The notes: generated by a model from the sequence alone, not told the origin. Positions 51,823 through 61,435 are shown, numbered from the stretch's first letter. The stretch: DNA of 64,000 bases from Stigmatella ashevillena (GCF_028368975.1 NZ_JAQNDM010000002.1:5574425-5638424); one strand, 5' to 3'. Numbers and translations: made by a program.

Positions 51823-52402
51823 GCCTCAGGCCAGGCGAACTCACAAACCGTGTAGTGCCCATACCTGGGGCAATCCGGCCTCTGTCTGACGGAAGTACCT
51901 GACAATCCTCGTGTTTTACGGAAGCTCGTCGATTTCCTGCATCATTTTCCTTTGAGTCGGCTCACACCGGACAGCGGCCATGCCGGCGGCTGGGTGCGAA
52001 AGAGGGCGACGTCCCCGTGAATGAGAAGTCCCATGTCGCACCCCGGGTGGGTGTTGCTCGAACGTCTTCGTCTTTGGATGGGCAGACCTGCACCGAGGGT
52101 GGGGGCTCGCCAGAGCTCGCAGCGCTGCCTGGGGGCCCGTACCAGAACGGTCAGAGCGGCCCGATGCCACGGGCCGAGTATCCGTCCGATACCCAGCCAG
52201 TGAGTGGGTGCGGCGGCGATCTCGTCGGAGCCTGCAAGGTCACGGGCCATTCGACTTTGAATACAGTCACTCGCCTGTAATTGAGCTTGCCGGGGTGGAC
52301 CCATCGTCCTGTTCGCCCGGGTGGCAAAACTGGATCTGACACATTTGGATGCTACAGGGCGGCGTGCCCTATCGCTGCACTCGCTCATCCCTGAGGCTCC
52401 TC
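51823..52402. other. Decayed intergenic region with relic block copy 2
   Basis: Contains 51890-51974, the near-identical partner of 27503-27586 (minus-strand tail EPTQRKMMQEIDELP). An 87-codon frame at 52017-52280 has protein-like composition but no start signal or known family. The end of the region is the Kelch 3 upstream block. Confidence 0.45.
52321..52360 (+). promoter_or_regulatory. Upstream block of Kelch lipoprotein 3, shortened
   Basis: Retains AACTGGATCTGACACAT and GGATGCTACA but lacks about 100 bp of the central leader present before the other two Kelch genes. What survives here is the best candidate for the functional core. Confidence 0.45.
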
Positions 52403-54718
52403 TTGAAAACGCTCTCCCAGCACCTGCTCCCGGTGCTCGCGCTCGCTCTGCTCGCGAGTTGCGCTGCGCCTTCTCCCGTCTCTGGCTCCGCCCAGTTCGC
52501 CGTCTCCATTCCCCAGGCCCTCTCCGTCAATGACGTCACCCGCGTCCTGGTGACGGTCTCCGCCTCCGACATGGCGTCCCTCTCGGTCGAGCTGGCCAAG
52601 TCCAGCGGCTCCTGGGGCGGCCTCATCGGCAACATCCCCGCTAAGCCCAACCGCTCCTTCCTCGCGCAGGCGTTCGATGCCTCGGGCACCCTCCGCTTCC
52701 GGGGACAAACTTCCGGCGTCTCCATCTCCCCCAACCAGACCACCGCCGTGGCCCTCACCCTCCAGGAAATTTCGTCTCCTCCCCCCTATGGCAACGAGGC
52801 CCCCGTCATTGACGCCCTCGTCGCCTCCTCCACCTCGGTCCTCACCGGCGCAGCCATCTCCCTGACGGCCACCGTCCATGATCCCAACCCGGGTGACTCC
52901 CTCTCCCTGGCGTGGACGGCTTCCGGCGGCTCTTTCTCCGAGCCCTCCGCTGCCTCCACTTCTTGGACCGCTCCTTCCTCCACCGGCGTTCAGACCCTCA
53001 CCCTCACGGTCACCGACTCGCAAGGCGCGGCCGTCTCCGTCTCCCTCTCCGTCAACGTCGTCTCCGGTGCCTCCACCGGCAACGCTGCCCTCACCATCTC
53101 CTTCAACCTCTGGCCTACCGTCTCCAAGGTTTCTGCCTCCCTCAATCTCCTCGACGCCGGACAGTCCACCTCCGTCTCCGCTACCGCCTCCGATGCGGAC
53201 GGCGATGCCCTCTCCTACCAGTGGACCTCTTCTTGCCCAGGCACCTGGGCCAACGCCTCCTCCAGCGCTGCCTCCTTCGTCCCTTCCTCGATTCCCGCCG
53301 ACGCCTGCAACAACTGCCAGCTCACCGTCACCATTCAAGACGGCAGGGGAGGGCAGACCACGGGCTCCCTCTCTCTGTGCGTCGCTTCCTCCTCCACCCA
53401 GCGCTTCCCGCCTCGCTTCACCCACTTCTACCAATCCGCGCTCTCCGCCTCTTCAGGCCAGACCGTCACCTTCGAGGTCAACGCCCTGGATCCACAGTCC
53501 AGTGCGCTGACGTTTGCCTGGAGCACTGCCGCGGGCTCGCTGGGCGCACCCTCCCACGGGGCTTCCTCCAGCCGCGTCACCTGGACAGCCCCCTCGTGTA
53601 ACCCTGTGGGCACCACCTCGGTCATCACCGCCACCGTCACCAACGCCTTCCAACTCTCTGCCTCCCAGGGCTTCTCCCTGCCAGGACTGCCCGCCTGTGT
53701 TCCCGGCTGGAGCGGGACGGGCTCCATGGCCACGGTTCGCAACAACCACGCGATGACGCGGATGGCCAACGGCAAGGTCCTCGTCACAGGGGGACGCTTC
53801 GGTGGCGGCAGCACCGACTACCTGGCGTCGGCGGAGGTGTACAACCCAGACACGGGCACCTGGAGCAAGACCGCCCCCATGGCCGCGCCGCGCTTCCAGC
53901 ACACGTCGACGCTGATGGCCAACGGCAAGGTCCTCGTCACGGGAGGACGCGGCACCGGTTACCTTGCGACCGCGGAAGTGTACGACTCCACCTCGGGCAC
54001 CTGGAGCGCAGCCAGCCCCATGCTCTCGTCTCGCCTCCTGCACACGGCGACGCTGCTGTCCAACGGCAAGGTTCTCGTCGCGGGGGGATACAGCGGCAGC
54101 GCCTACACGCCGATAGCGGAGGTGTACGACCCGGACACGAACACCTGGAGCGCCACCTCCTCCATGGTCTCACCGCGCTATTCCCACACGGCGACGCTGC
54201 TGCCCAACGGCAAGGTCCTCATCGCGGGGGGATACAACGGCGGCTACATGGGGACGGCGGAGGTGTACGACCCGGCCTCGGGCACCTGGAGCGCGACCGG
54301 CCCCATGACCACCCCCCGTGGCGCTCCCACGGCAACGCTGTTGCCCAACGGGAAGGTGCTCGTCACGGGGGGAATCCGCACCAGCAGCGACTACCTGGAA
54401 TCAGCGGAACTGTACAACCCGGCCTCGGGCACCTGGAGTGCCACCACCTCCATGGCTTCGCTTCGCAGCAGCCACACGGCGACGCTGCTGCCCAATGGCA
54501 AGGTCCTCGTCGTGGGGGGACAAAGCGGCGCCGGCGGCATCCTCTCGTCGGCTGCGGTGTACGCTCCGGACACGGCCACCTGGAGCGCGGCCGGAACCAT
54601 GGGCTCGGCCCGCCAGGACCACACGGCGGTCCTGCTGCTCAACGGCACGGTCCTCGTCACGGGAGGCTACCACAGCAGCGTCGGCTACCTGGCGACCTCG
54701 GCAGTGTACGTGCCCTGA
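52403..54718 (+). CDS. Kelch-repeat lipoprotein with Ig/PKD-like domains, paralogue 3
   Basis: 771 residues from TTG 52403, at the same point as the starts of paralogues 1 and 2. Lipobox LLAS-C, Ig/PKD-like domains and about seven Kelch repeats as in paralogue 2, to which it is closest. The C-terminal repeat ends SAVYVP in both. It converges on the FHA-MBL gene, 26 bp between stops. Confidence 0.88.
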   Translation: MKTLSQHLLPVLALALLASCAAPSPVSGSAQFAVSIPQALSVNDVTRVLVTVSASDMASLSVELAKSSGSWGGLIGNIPAKPNRSFLAQAFDASGTLRFRGQTSGVSISPNQTTAVALTLQEISSPPPYGNEAPVIDALVASSTSVLTGAAISLTATVHDPNPGDSLSLAWTASGGSFSEPSAASTSWTAPSSTGVQTLTLTVTDSQGAAVSVSLSVNVVSGASTGNAALTISFNLWPTVSKVSASLNLLDAGQSTSVSATASDADGDALSYQWTSSCPGTWANASSSAASFVPSSIPADACNNCQLTVTIQDGRGGQTTGSLSLCVASSSTQRFPPRFTHFYQSALSASSGQTVTFEVNALDPQSSALTFAWSTAAGSLGAPSHGASSSRVTWTAPSCNPVGTTSVITATVTNAFQLSASQGFSLPGLPACVPGWSGTGSMATVRNNHAMTRMANGKVLVTGGRFGGGSTDYLASAEVYNPDTGTWSKTAPMAAPRFQHTSTLMANGKVLVTGGRGTGYLATAEVYDSTSGTWSAASPMLSSRLLHTATLLSNGKVLVAGGYSGSAYTPIAEVYDPDTNTWSATSSMVSPRYSHTATLLPNGKVLIAGGYNGGYMGTAEVYDPASGTWSATGPMTTPRGAPTATLLPNGKVLVTGGIRTSSDYLESAELYNPASGTWSATTSMASLRSSHTATLLPNGKVLVVGGQSGAGGILSSAAVYAPDTATWSAAGTMGSARQDHTAVLLLNGTVLVTGGYHSSVGYLATSAVYVP

Positions 54719-54744
54719 GGCCTCCCACCCCTGGGCACCGCCGC

Positions 54745-56526
54745 TCACTTGAGTAGTTTTTTGAGAAACGCTTCCAGTTCCGCCTCGGACGCGATCCGCA
54801 CGAGGCTGGGCTGGAGGTCCGAGACCATCCGCCGCACACGGTCGGCGGCCTCTCCGCTGAAGTTGCTGCGGGCGCTCCGGGCGATCCGCTCCAGTTGCTT
54901 GACCACTCCCTGGGCGCTCCACCAGGCCTCCTGGAGCGGACTGCCCGTTCCAAACCGCGCCTGGGCACTCTCCGTGAGGGCTTGGATGATGGGGCCCTCC
55001 CGATCCTCCTTCCGCTTCTTGGAGAGTTCGAGCCCCTCCGCGGTCTGCTTGCGCTTCGCGGCCACCCGGGGAACCTTCAGGTTGTGCTCGGCCTTGGGAT
55101 CATATGCCCTCGTTCCGCAGGCCAACAGCTTGCCGGACAGAAACGATTTCGAGCGCACCGTGAATGCGTGGGTCTTGGCCTGCTCCGCGCTCACCTGGAT
55201 GACGACCGTGCCCTGGTTGTGCAAGCCGCTGCCATCCGGAGGAACCTGGCCGATCGAGAACTTCTGACCGGTGGCGGGCACCACCCTCGCCGTGACGAAG
55301 TAACTGCACTCGTGGAGGCTCTTGTTGAACTCCTCCAACCGGTTGAGGGTGTCTTGGGCGGGGTGGCCATACCCATTGTCACTCCCGCAGGAAATCACTC
55401 CGAGCCGAGGGCGGAAGGTCCCCAGCAGCTTGGGAGACGTCGCTTCTCCAGCGCCATGGTGTCCCAGCTTCCATGCGCAGATGTGACGGTCCGGAACGAA
55501 GAAGTTCATGTAATTGCAGACGAGCTCCTCGTAGTAGCCGCAGAGGTCGCCCGCGGTGAAATAGCGGAAGGTGCCAAACTCCAACAGCAGGGCCGCACTG
55601 CAATCATTCTTGTCGTGAGTCGGAATGTGACTGGCACTGCTGGACCACGGCACATCCGCATTCTCACTCATGGACCAGAAGTGGGCCTTGCTCCTCTCCG
55701 ACTTCATGAAACCGTTGTAGGCAAGACACCGGAGCTTCACCCCCTGTGACTCCACCAGGGGCGTGTCCAGTGGCAACACCCGGCGCCGGCCCTTCACAAT
55801 GTCGAGGTGGGCGTAGTCCGTGTACTCCGAGTCCCCGGCATCCAGGGGCGCGCCCAGGTCGTAGAAGAGGACGCCGTCCTGCAGGTACTTGCTCTTGAAG
55901 ACAACGCTCGCACCGCCGATGTGATCAGAGTCGTAATGGGAGATGACGCAGGCATCGATCCGCCGGAAGGCGCCCCCGTGGATGAGCTTGTCGAGGTAGC
56001 TGGCGGTCTCGAAGCCCGTCCGGCCCGTGTCGATCAGCATCGAGTAGGTGAGCGCTCCCCGCTCATCACGGATCTGGATGAGCGTGGCATCACCCTGGCC
56101 CACGTCGATGTGATGGATCTCCAGGACCGGAGCGGAAACCGTCTCCTCCTCTTCCATCTCATCCACACCCCGTTTCTCTTTCCCCTTCACCGAGCTGGAC
56201 AAGGGCGGTGCGCCAGAGGCCAGCGGCCCCAAGGGGGCCATGGAGTTGAAAATCGCCTTCGTCTCTCCGATTTGAATCGTATCTCCCGGCGAGAGGTGGA
56301 GAGGGCCCGAAAGTCTCATCCCATTGACCCATGTGCCGCTGCTGGACCCCAGGTCCTCGAGCGTGGTCCCAGACTTCGAGAGGGTCAGCTTGGCGTGCCT
56401 CGGGGAGGCGGCCTTGTCGCCCTTCAGGATCAACGTCCCTTCCTGGCGTCCGATGATGACCTCATCGGACACCAACTGGATGCGGCGGCCCTTCAGAGGA
56501 CCTGACGTAAAGGTGAGGTGGCTCAT
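54745..56526 (-). CDS. FHA domain fused to a ComEC-like metallo-beta-lactamase domain
   Basis: 593 residues from ATG 56526. The N-terminal 95 residues are an FHA domain (VIIGRQEG, SPRHAKLTL, LGSSSGTWVNG), which binds phosphothreonine. After an acidic linker (EEEE near 145) comes a metallo-beta-lactamase fold of the ComEC/Rec2-soluble type: HIDVGQGDATLI, ISHYDSDHIGG as the metal motif, FTAGDL and LGHHGAGEA. A basic, helical C-terminus (LELSKKRKED, then EAELEAFLKKLL) of about 130 residues ends the protein. There is no signal peptide or membrane segment. It may be a nuclease or phosphoesterase recruited by a Ser/Thr kinase; the kinases in the window are candidates. Confidence 0.88.
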   Translation of the reverse strand: MSHLTFTSGPLKGRRIQLVSDEVIIGRQEGTLILKGDKAASPRHAKLTLSKSGTTLEDLGSSSGTWVNGMRLSGPLHLSPGDTIQIGETKAIFNSMAPLGPLASGAPPLSSSVKGKEKRGVDEMEEEETVSAPVLEIHHIDVGQGDATLIQIRDERGALTYSMLIDTGRTGFETASYLDKLIHGGAFRRIDACVISHYDSDHIGGASVVFKSKYLQDGVLFYDLGAPLDAGDSEYTDYAHLDIVKGRRRVLPLDTPLVESQGVKLRCLAYNGFMKSERSKAHFWSMSENADVPWSSSASHIPTHDKNDCSAALLLEFGTFRYFTAGDLCGYYEELVCNYMNFFVPDRHICAWKLGHHGAGEATSPKLLGTFRPRLGVISCGSDNGYGHPAQDTLNRLEEFNKSLHECSYFVTARVVPATGQKFSIGQVPPDGSGLHNQGTVVIQVSAEQAKTHAFTVRSKSFLSGKLLACGTRAYDPKAEHNLKVPRVAAKRKQTAEGLELSKKRKEDREGPIIQALTESAQARFGTGSPLQEAWWSAQGVVKQLERIARSARSNFSGEAADRVRRMVSDLQPSLVRIASEAELEAFLKKLLK

Positions 56527-56841
56527 GCGGGGGGATTTTAGCCTGATGACACCAGACACCAACCCGAGACCGCAGTCCCCAGCGCGTCCGGAGATCCGAG
56601 CGCTCACGCCCCCCCACCCGCGCTTCACGGGGTGCGTAAGCCCCTGAGTTCACGGCCGACGCCCACGCGGGCTCCGCTGGCATGGAAGCCGCTTTAGGGA
56701 AGTCCCGACAGGAATCAGAACCAAGAAAAGCTTCAAGCGCGGCGGCTTTAAAAGCCCTTCCTCGTTGTTTGGGCCGAAGACGGATGTGCCCCGCCCCAGC
56801 GAAGCCCTCGGGAACGCCAGGCCTCCTACTCGACGGGTTCG

Positions 56842-57012
56842 CTACCAGTCCTGGTCCGGCAGCGGCTTGCGGACCTCCTCGGGAGGCTGGCCATAGCCCG
56901 GCATGCCTTCCTTGGCCTGATCCGCATTGTCCGCCTTCTTCTGCGGCGCCTCCTGCCCGCCAGCCTGACGGGGTGGCTTCTGCTCCTTCGGCTGCCTCGG
57001 ATCGGCTGCCAT
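56842..57012 (-). CDS. Small hydrophilic protein
   Basis: 56 residues from ATG 57012, with AGGAGG about 7 bp upstream. Composition is rich in Pro, Gln, Lys and Asp (KEQKPPRQAGGQEAPQKK) and is probably disordered. No family was recognised. A strong ribosome site supports expression. Confidence 0.55.
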   Translation of the reverse strand: MAADPRQPKEQKPPRQAGGQEAPQKKADNADQAKEGMPGYGQPPEEVRKPLPDQDW

Positions 57013-57129
57013 CACATCCTCCTTCCGGCGTTCACCGGTCTGGAGGAAAGCTCGGCACCCGGCATGGAACAGGCTAGGCATCCTCGACGACTGGCTGACG
57101 GGCGTCCGAGAAAGCCAGGGGTCTTCCCG

Positions 57130-58035
57130 TCATGGGACAGGGGAACGTGTTTCAGCAGCCCTGAGCGCGTCGGCCAGCAGCCGGGCAGGCGCGGACAACT
57201 GCTGGAGATCGCGGGTGCAGATCAACAAGTCGCGCAGCGCCCAGGGCTCGCGCAGGGGAATCCGGCGGATCGCCATCGACCGCTGACAGCGCCGCGCGGC
57301 GGCCTCCGGGATGACGCCAATGCCGACCCCCCGCTCGACCAGGCGGCAGACGGCGTCAAAGCTCCTGAGCCGCACCCGGTAGTCGAGCCGTCGCCCCAAC
57401 CGGGAGGCGTGCGAGGCCAGATGGTCTTGCAGCGCGCTGCCTTCTCCCAGGCCGATGAACGGCTCGTCGAGCAGCTCGGCGAAGGCCAGCGAGCGATGCC
57501 CGGCCAGCCGGTGGCCCCGGGAAATCACCACCACCAACCGGTCACGGCGGAAGGGAAATGTCTGGAGCGCGCCAAGCGAGACGGTGCCGGAGACGATGCC
57601 CAGCTCCGCGCGGCCCTCGGCGATGGCCTGAACGATGTCGTAGCTGAGCCGCTCCTCGAGGTCGACGTTGATGCCAGGGTGCGTGGAGAGGAACTCGCCG
57701 AGCGCCTCGGGCAGGAACTCACTGATCGCCGCGGTGTTGGCGAGCATCCGCACATGGCCTTTGAGCCCGTGCGCGTAATCGCCGAGCTCACCGCGCAACC
57801 GGTCGATCTGCTGCAACACGATGCGCGCATGATGGGCCAGCGCGCGGCCGGCGGGCGTCAGGAGTACGCCACGGCGGCCACGCTCCAGTAACGACACGCC
57901 CAACGCCTCTTCCATGCCCCGGATGCGCTCGCTGGCCGAGGCGAGTGCCAGATGCGCTCGCGCCGCGCCGCGCGTGATGCTGCCGTGCTCGGAGACGTGA
58001 AGAAACAGCGAGAGATCCGTGAGATCGAAGTGCAT
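57130..58035 (-). CDS. LysR-family transcriptional regulator
   Basis: 301 residues. The N-terminal winged HTH reads LSLFLHVSEHGSITRGAARA with the ALGVSLLERGRRGVLLTPAG wing, followed by a substrate-binding domain (about 90-290). It is divergent from the TSUP transporter gene with 101 bp between the starts, the usual layout for a LysR regulator and its target. The ligand may be the transported anion (inference). Confidence 0.95.
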   Translation of the reverse strand: MHFDLTDLSLFLHVSEHGSITRGAARAHLALASASERIRGMEEALGVSLLERGRRGVLLTPAGRALAHHARIVLQQIDRLRGELGDYAHGLKGHVRMLANTAAISEFLPEALGEFLSTHPGINVDLEERLSYDIVQAIAEGRAELGIVSGTVSLGALQTFPFRRDRLVVVISRGHRLAGHRSLAFAELLDEPFIGLGEGSALQDHLASHASRLGRRLDYRVRLRSFDAVCRLVERGVGIGVIPEAAARRCQRSMAIRRIPLREPWALRDLLICTRDLQQLSAPARLLADALRAAETRSPVP

Positions 58036-58136
58036 GCAGCCCTCCTCGGGCAGCGCCGCCAGCGTTCGTCCTGGCCGAAGGCTGTCTTCGCCCCTTCCAC
58101 ATTGTCGCGCTGCTCCGGTGGGGTCAATCTCGCGGG

Positions 58137-58889
58137 ATGATCCATTTTCTGCTGCTCATGGGAGCGGGATTCGTGGCGGGAGCGATGAACGCGATGGCCG
58201 GGGGCGGCTCGTTCGTCACGCTGCCCGCGCTGGTCTTCGCGGGCCTGCCTTCGGTGGCGGCGAATGCATCCAGTGCCGTGGCCCTCTTCCCGGCCAGCCT
58301 CGCGAGCACCTGGGCCTATCGCCGGGACCTCTCCGGCATTGGCACCGTCTCGCTGCGCGCCTTGCTGCCAGTCAGTCTGGCAGGTGGCGCGCTGGGGGCC
58401 GGGTTGCTGCTCGCCACCCCGCCGGAGCGGTTCGATGAGATCCTCCCCTGGCTGCTGCTGTTGGCTTCGCTGACCTTCGCCTTCGGACAACGGGCGGGAA
58501 TCGCGCTGCGCCGACGCATCCCCACCGGCCCGGTGATGGTCCTCATCGTGCAGTTCCTGCTCGCGATCTACGGCGGTTATTTCGGGGGGGCCGTGGGCAT
58601 CATGATGATGGCGGCCTGGAGCCTGTTGAGCACCGCCGATGTCCAAGCGATGAACCCCGCCAAGACGGTCCTCGTCGCGGCGGCCAACGCCGTCGCGGTG
58701 CTCTGCTTCATCGCCGCGCGGGAGGTCTGGTGGAAGGAGACGCTCGCCATGCTGCTCGCCGCGGCGCTGGGCGGCTACGCGGGCGCACGCCTCGCCCGGC
58801 GCCTGGAGCCGAGGAGGATCCGCCGCGGCGTCATCCTGCTCACCGCGGTGATGACGCTGGCCTTCTTCCTCCGCGCTGCCTATGCCTAG
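58137..58889 (+). CDS. TSUP-family (TauE/SafE) membrane permease
   Basis: 250 residues, about eight hydrophobic segments. The N-terminal motif GAGFVAGAMNAMAGGGSFVT and the second-half motif GGYFGGAVGIMMMAA are characteristic of TauE/SafE transporters of sulfonates, sulfite or related anions. It lies in the inner membrane and is probably controlled by the divergent LysR protein. Confidence 0.92.
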   Translation: MIHFLLLMGAGFVAGAMNAMAGGGSFVTLPALVFAGLPSVAANASSAVALFPASLASTWAYRRDLSGIGTVSLRALLPVSLAGGALGAGLLLATPPERFDEILPWLLLLASLTFAFGQRAGIALRRRIPTGPVMVLIVQFLLAIYGGYFGGAVGIMMMAAWSLLSTADVQAMNPAKTVLVAAANAVAVLCFIAAREVWWKETLAMLLAAALGGYAGARLARRLEPRRIRRGVILLTAVMTLAFFLRAAYA

Positions 58890-58912
58890 GGTAGCGAGAG
58901 GATGCTCTTTCC

Positions 58913-59689
58913 GTGAATGACCCGAAGATTGAACAGGACCTTCGCCACCTCGGCGTCCGCGCAGGAGGCGTGCTACTGGTGCACACGTCGTTCCGTGCGG
59001 TCCGGCCCGTCGACGGCGGGCCCCTGGGGCTGATCGGTGCGTTGCAAGCGGCGCTCGGCCCCTCTGGGACGTTGGTGATGCCCACGATGACGGACGGCGA
59101 AACGGTGTTCGATCCACGGTGCACCCCGACGGAGGGGATGGGCATCACCGCGGAGTTGTTCTGGCGGCAACCGGGGGTCTTGCGGAGCACCCACCCGGGT
59201 GGCTCCTTCGCTGCGTCGGGTCCGCTCGCCGCTCGGATCTGTGAGCCCCAGCCGCTCTCGCCTCCGCATGGACCGGACAGCCCCGTGGGCCGCGTTCACG
59301 CGCTGGACGGGCAGGTGCTCCTGCTGGGCGTCACGCACAGCGAGAACACGACGCTGCACCTCGCGGAGGCCCTGGCTGGAGTGCCGTACTCGGTGTCGCA
59401 CCCCTGCGTCGTGGAGGAAGGCGGGACCGCGAAAACGGTCCTGATCGCAGAGAGCGATCACTGTTGCCGTGGCTTCCGAGTTGCCGACGACTGGCTGCGC
59501 GCTCGCGGCCTCCAGCGCGAAGGGACGGTCGGGAATGCCCAGGCCCGCCTCTGCAACGCGCGCGACGTGGTCCGGCTCGCGGTCGAGCACCTCACCGCCG
59601 ATCCGCTCACGTTTCTGTGCTCTCCAGGAAGTGGCTGTGAGGAGTGCGACGCGGCTCACGCGAGTATTTCTCCCGGAGCCCGAAGGTGA
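58913..59689 (+). CDS. AAC(3)-family aminoglycoside N-acetyltransferase-like protein
   Basis: 258 residues from GTG 58913, 23 bp after the TSUP gene. Family motifs: LLVHTSFRAVRPVDGGP, LGPSGTLVMPTMTDGE, RSTHPGGSFAASGP and LLGVTHSENTTLHLAEALAG, with the C-terminal GNAQARLCNARDVVRLAV. This fold acetylates the 3-amino group of aminoglycosides with acetyl-CoA; chromosomal relatives may act on other amines, and FrbF/YokD-type members are not always resistance genes. Resistance should not be assumed. Confidence 0.88.
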   Translation: MNDPKIEQDLRHLGVRAGGVLLVHTSFRAVRPVDGGPLGLIGALQAALGPSGTLVMPTMTDGETVFDPRCTPTEGMGITAELFWRQPGVLRSTHPGGSFAASGPLAARICEPQPLSPPHGPDSPVGRVHALDGQVLLLGVTHSENTTLHLAEALAGVPYSVSHPCVVEEGGTAKTVLIAESDHCCRGFRVADDWLRARGLQREGTVGNAQARLCNARDVVRLAVEHLTADPLTFLCSPGSGCEECDAAHASISPGARR

Positions 59690-59952
59690 TGGGGTCAGGG
59701 CGCGACGTCACCCGCGCGCTCGGCCAAGGGGAGGCCCTCGCGGACGAGCGACACCAGGTCCTTGCCAAACCGGCGCCGCGCCCAGACCACCCACTCCTCG
59801 GCTTCGGACACCCTGGGCCGGTGGTGAGGGACGGACGCGGCGGCCAGGTGAAGCCGAGCCCGGAGGTCCCTCTCGCCTCCACGCTCGCCTGCTGGGAAAA
59901 CAGCTACGGAGCTGCCGGACGTGCGTACCCTCGGGCCGAACAACAGCCCTCC
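59690..59952. other. Intergenic region with possible minus-strand remnant
   Basis: On the minus strand an open stretch ending near 59695 codes SEAEEWVVWARRRFGKDLVS and VREGLPLAERAG, which is protein-like but has no clear start or family. It may be the tail of a lost gene downstream of the DUF5953 gene. Confidence 0.3.
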
Positions 59953-60711
59953 TCAGCCCGGAGTCACGCGCCCGCCAATCTCCGGGAACCGCTCATACGC
60001 GCGCAAGAGCGCCGCAAGGTGCGCGGGGTTGTCGAGCTCGAGCGGCATCTCCGTGAGCCGAACGACCCACCCGCCCGTTGCAGTGCGCCGCGCCCGAGAG
60101 AGCAAGTCCGCATCGCGGGCAGGGTCCGGGAACCCGATGGCTTGTGCGGCGGCGGCCGACCAGTAGTTCAGCCACCCGAGGTGATGGGGAATCGCTGGCG
60201 AGGGGATGTGCTGGGGGAGGTTGAGCGCTGGGAGCCCCCGGGGCGGGACATGCGGCTGATTCATCGAGTGGCGAATTTGTTTCGCCATCTCCGGCGCCAC
60301 GCCGTCCGGCAACACGCGCCCCCAGAACGCGCGTGAGCCTTCTGCCACGCCTTCCAGCACATCCGCCGCTGCCGCGATGCTGGCCGCATCCAGCGGCAGC
60401 TCCGCGTGGACTTCAAATTGTGACTGGCCTCCCGCGCTGAGACCCGCAGGTCTTCCCCACCCCGTCACCGTCACAGGGTAGCTCTCGTCGCCGTTGCACA
60501 GCAGCGGGAATTTCCCGCGCGCGCTCGCCTCAGCGAGCCACCCATCACGTTGCGGCAACGCGATAGGCCGCCCCGCCTGGGATAGCTCCCACTCCAAGCG
60601 CACACTGGGGAGCACCCGTTCGATTCCGCGGACGACTGCGAGCGTGCGGCCATCGTCGCCCACAAGCGCAGGCGCGTAGACGATGAGGATCAGGGATCTC
60701 TGCTGGGTCAT
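59953..60711 (-). CDS. DUF5953-family protein, copy 2
   Basis: 252 residues from ATG 60711, same length as copy 1 and about two thirds similar by eye (LILIVYAPALVGDDGRT, PLPQRDGWLAEAS-like ALPQRDGWLAEAS, HHLGWLNYWSAAAAQAIGFP, AYERFPEIGGRVTPG). It again overlaps the toxin stop by ATGA. Because the toxin gene upstream is frameshifted, this may now be an orphan immunity gene. Confidence 0.82.
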   Translation of the reverse strand: MTQQRSLILIVYAPALVGDDGRTLAVVRGIERVLPSVRLEWELSQAGRPIALPQRDGWLAEASARGKFPLLCNGDESYPVTVTGWGRPAGLSAGGQSQFEVHAELPLDAASIAAAADVLEGVAEGSRAFWGRVLPDGVAPEMAKQIRHSMNQPHVPPRGLPALNLPQHIPSPAIPHHLGWLNYWSAAAAQAIGFPDPARDADLLSRARRTATGGWVVRLTEMPLELDNPAHLAALLRAYERFPEIGGRVTPG

Positions 60712-61417
60712 CGCTTGCACCCCGTGACGACAATGTTGAGGGTGAAATCCCGTTCGAGCAACGCGTCTTTGTGCACTTGGGTGCTCACCCCAACGACGAA
60801 TCCATAGCCACATGCCGTCGCGATGTCTCGCTCTTCCTGCAACAACGGCACTTGCTCCAGGATTGTCTGCCGCTGGATGAAGGCATTGTACGTGTCAAAT
60901 TGATGGGTCTTGATCTCCCACAGCACCCGCACGCCGACTTGCAACGCATCAAAGCGCTTGCCGCCAACGAGCACGTCATTGCCGGGGTAGCGGTTCGGCG
61001 GAAACTGATCGGCGCACTTGTTATGCGGGGCATCTTCGCCCGCGTGCGGCACCAGGACGGGCTCGCACTGAGGGTTGCGGCGCCCGGCAATCAGCGAGGC
61101 GGGCGGGCCTCTGTCCGCTCCAGCTCTCTCCGGAGTGGGGGTTACCTCTGGCTCCTGCGAGGCATGAGGAGCATCTCCGGCCCAAAGGCCCGGCTCCCGA
61201 GTGGGCGGCAACACGCGCTTGTGCGGGCTCCGCGGCAGGGACTGGGGGCGAACCTGCCCTGGCTGCCCGCGGGTGGGAGGCCCGTACCGGGCACAGCGGG
61301 TGGGCGCACAGGCGCCCAAGCGTAGGTCTCAGGCGCCTCTTGAGAGGTGGCGCACCCAGCGACGACGACGGAAACGGCAACGGCCTGGCGGAGTGCGCTA
61401 CAAGTTCGGAAGTTCAT
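60708..61417 (-). pseudogene. DUF6310 lipoprotein toxin, copy 2, frameshifted and shortened
   Basis: A lipoprotein start at ATG 61417 (MNFRTCSALRQAVAVSVVVAGC, lipobox VVAG-C) is in a different frame from the C-terminal domain, which is open from about 61319 to 60708 (HNKCADQFPPNRYPGNDVLV, then VLWEIKTHQFDTYNAF and CGYGFVVGVSTQVHKDALL). The hydrophobic middle found in copy 1 is missing. A shift between about 61240 and 61340, plus a deletion, separates signal from toxin. Unless translated by frameshifting or a separate start, it is inactive. The C-terminal domain itself looks intact. Confidence 0.78.
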
Positions 61418-61435
61418 TCCACGTCCTTTCATCGA

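Noticed and set aside
52017-52280. 87-codon open frame before Kelch lipoprotein 3
   Set aside because: No ribosome site, no recognisable family and located in a relic-rich gap; noted only as part of the intergenic entry.
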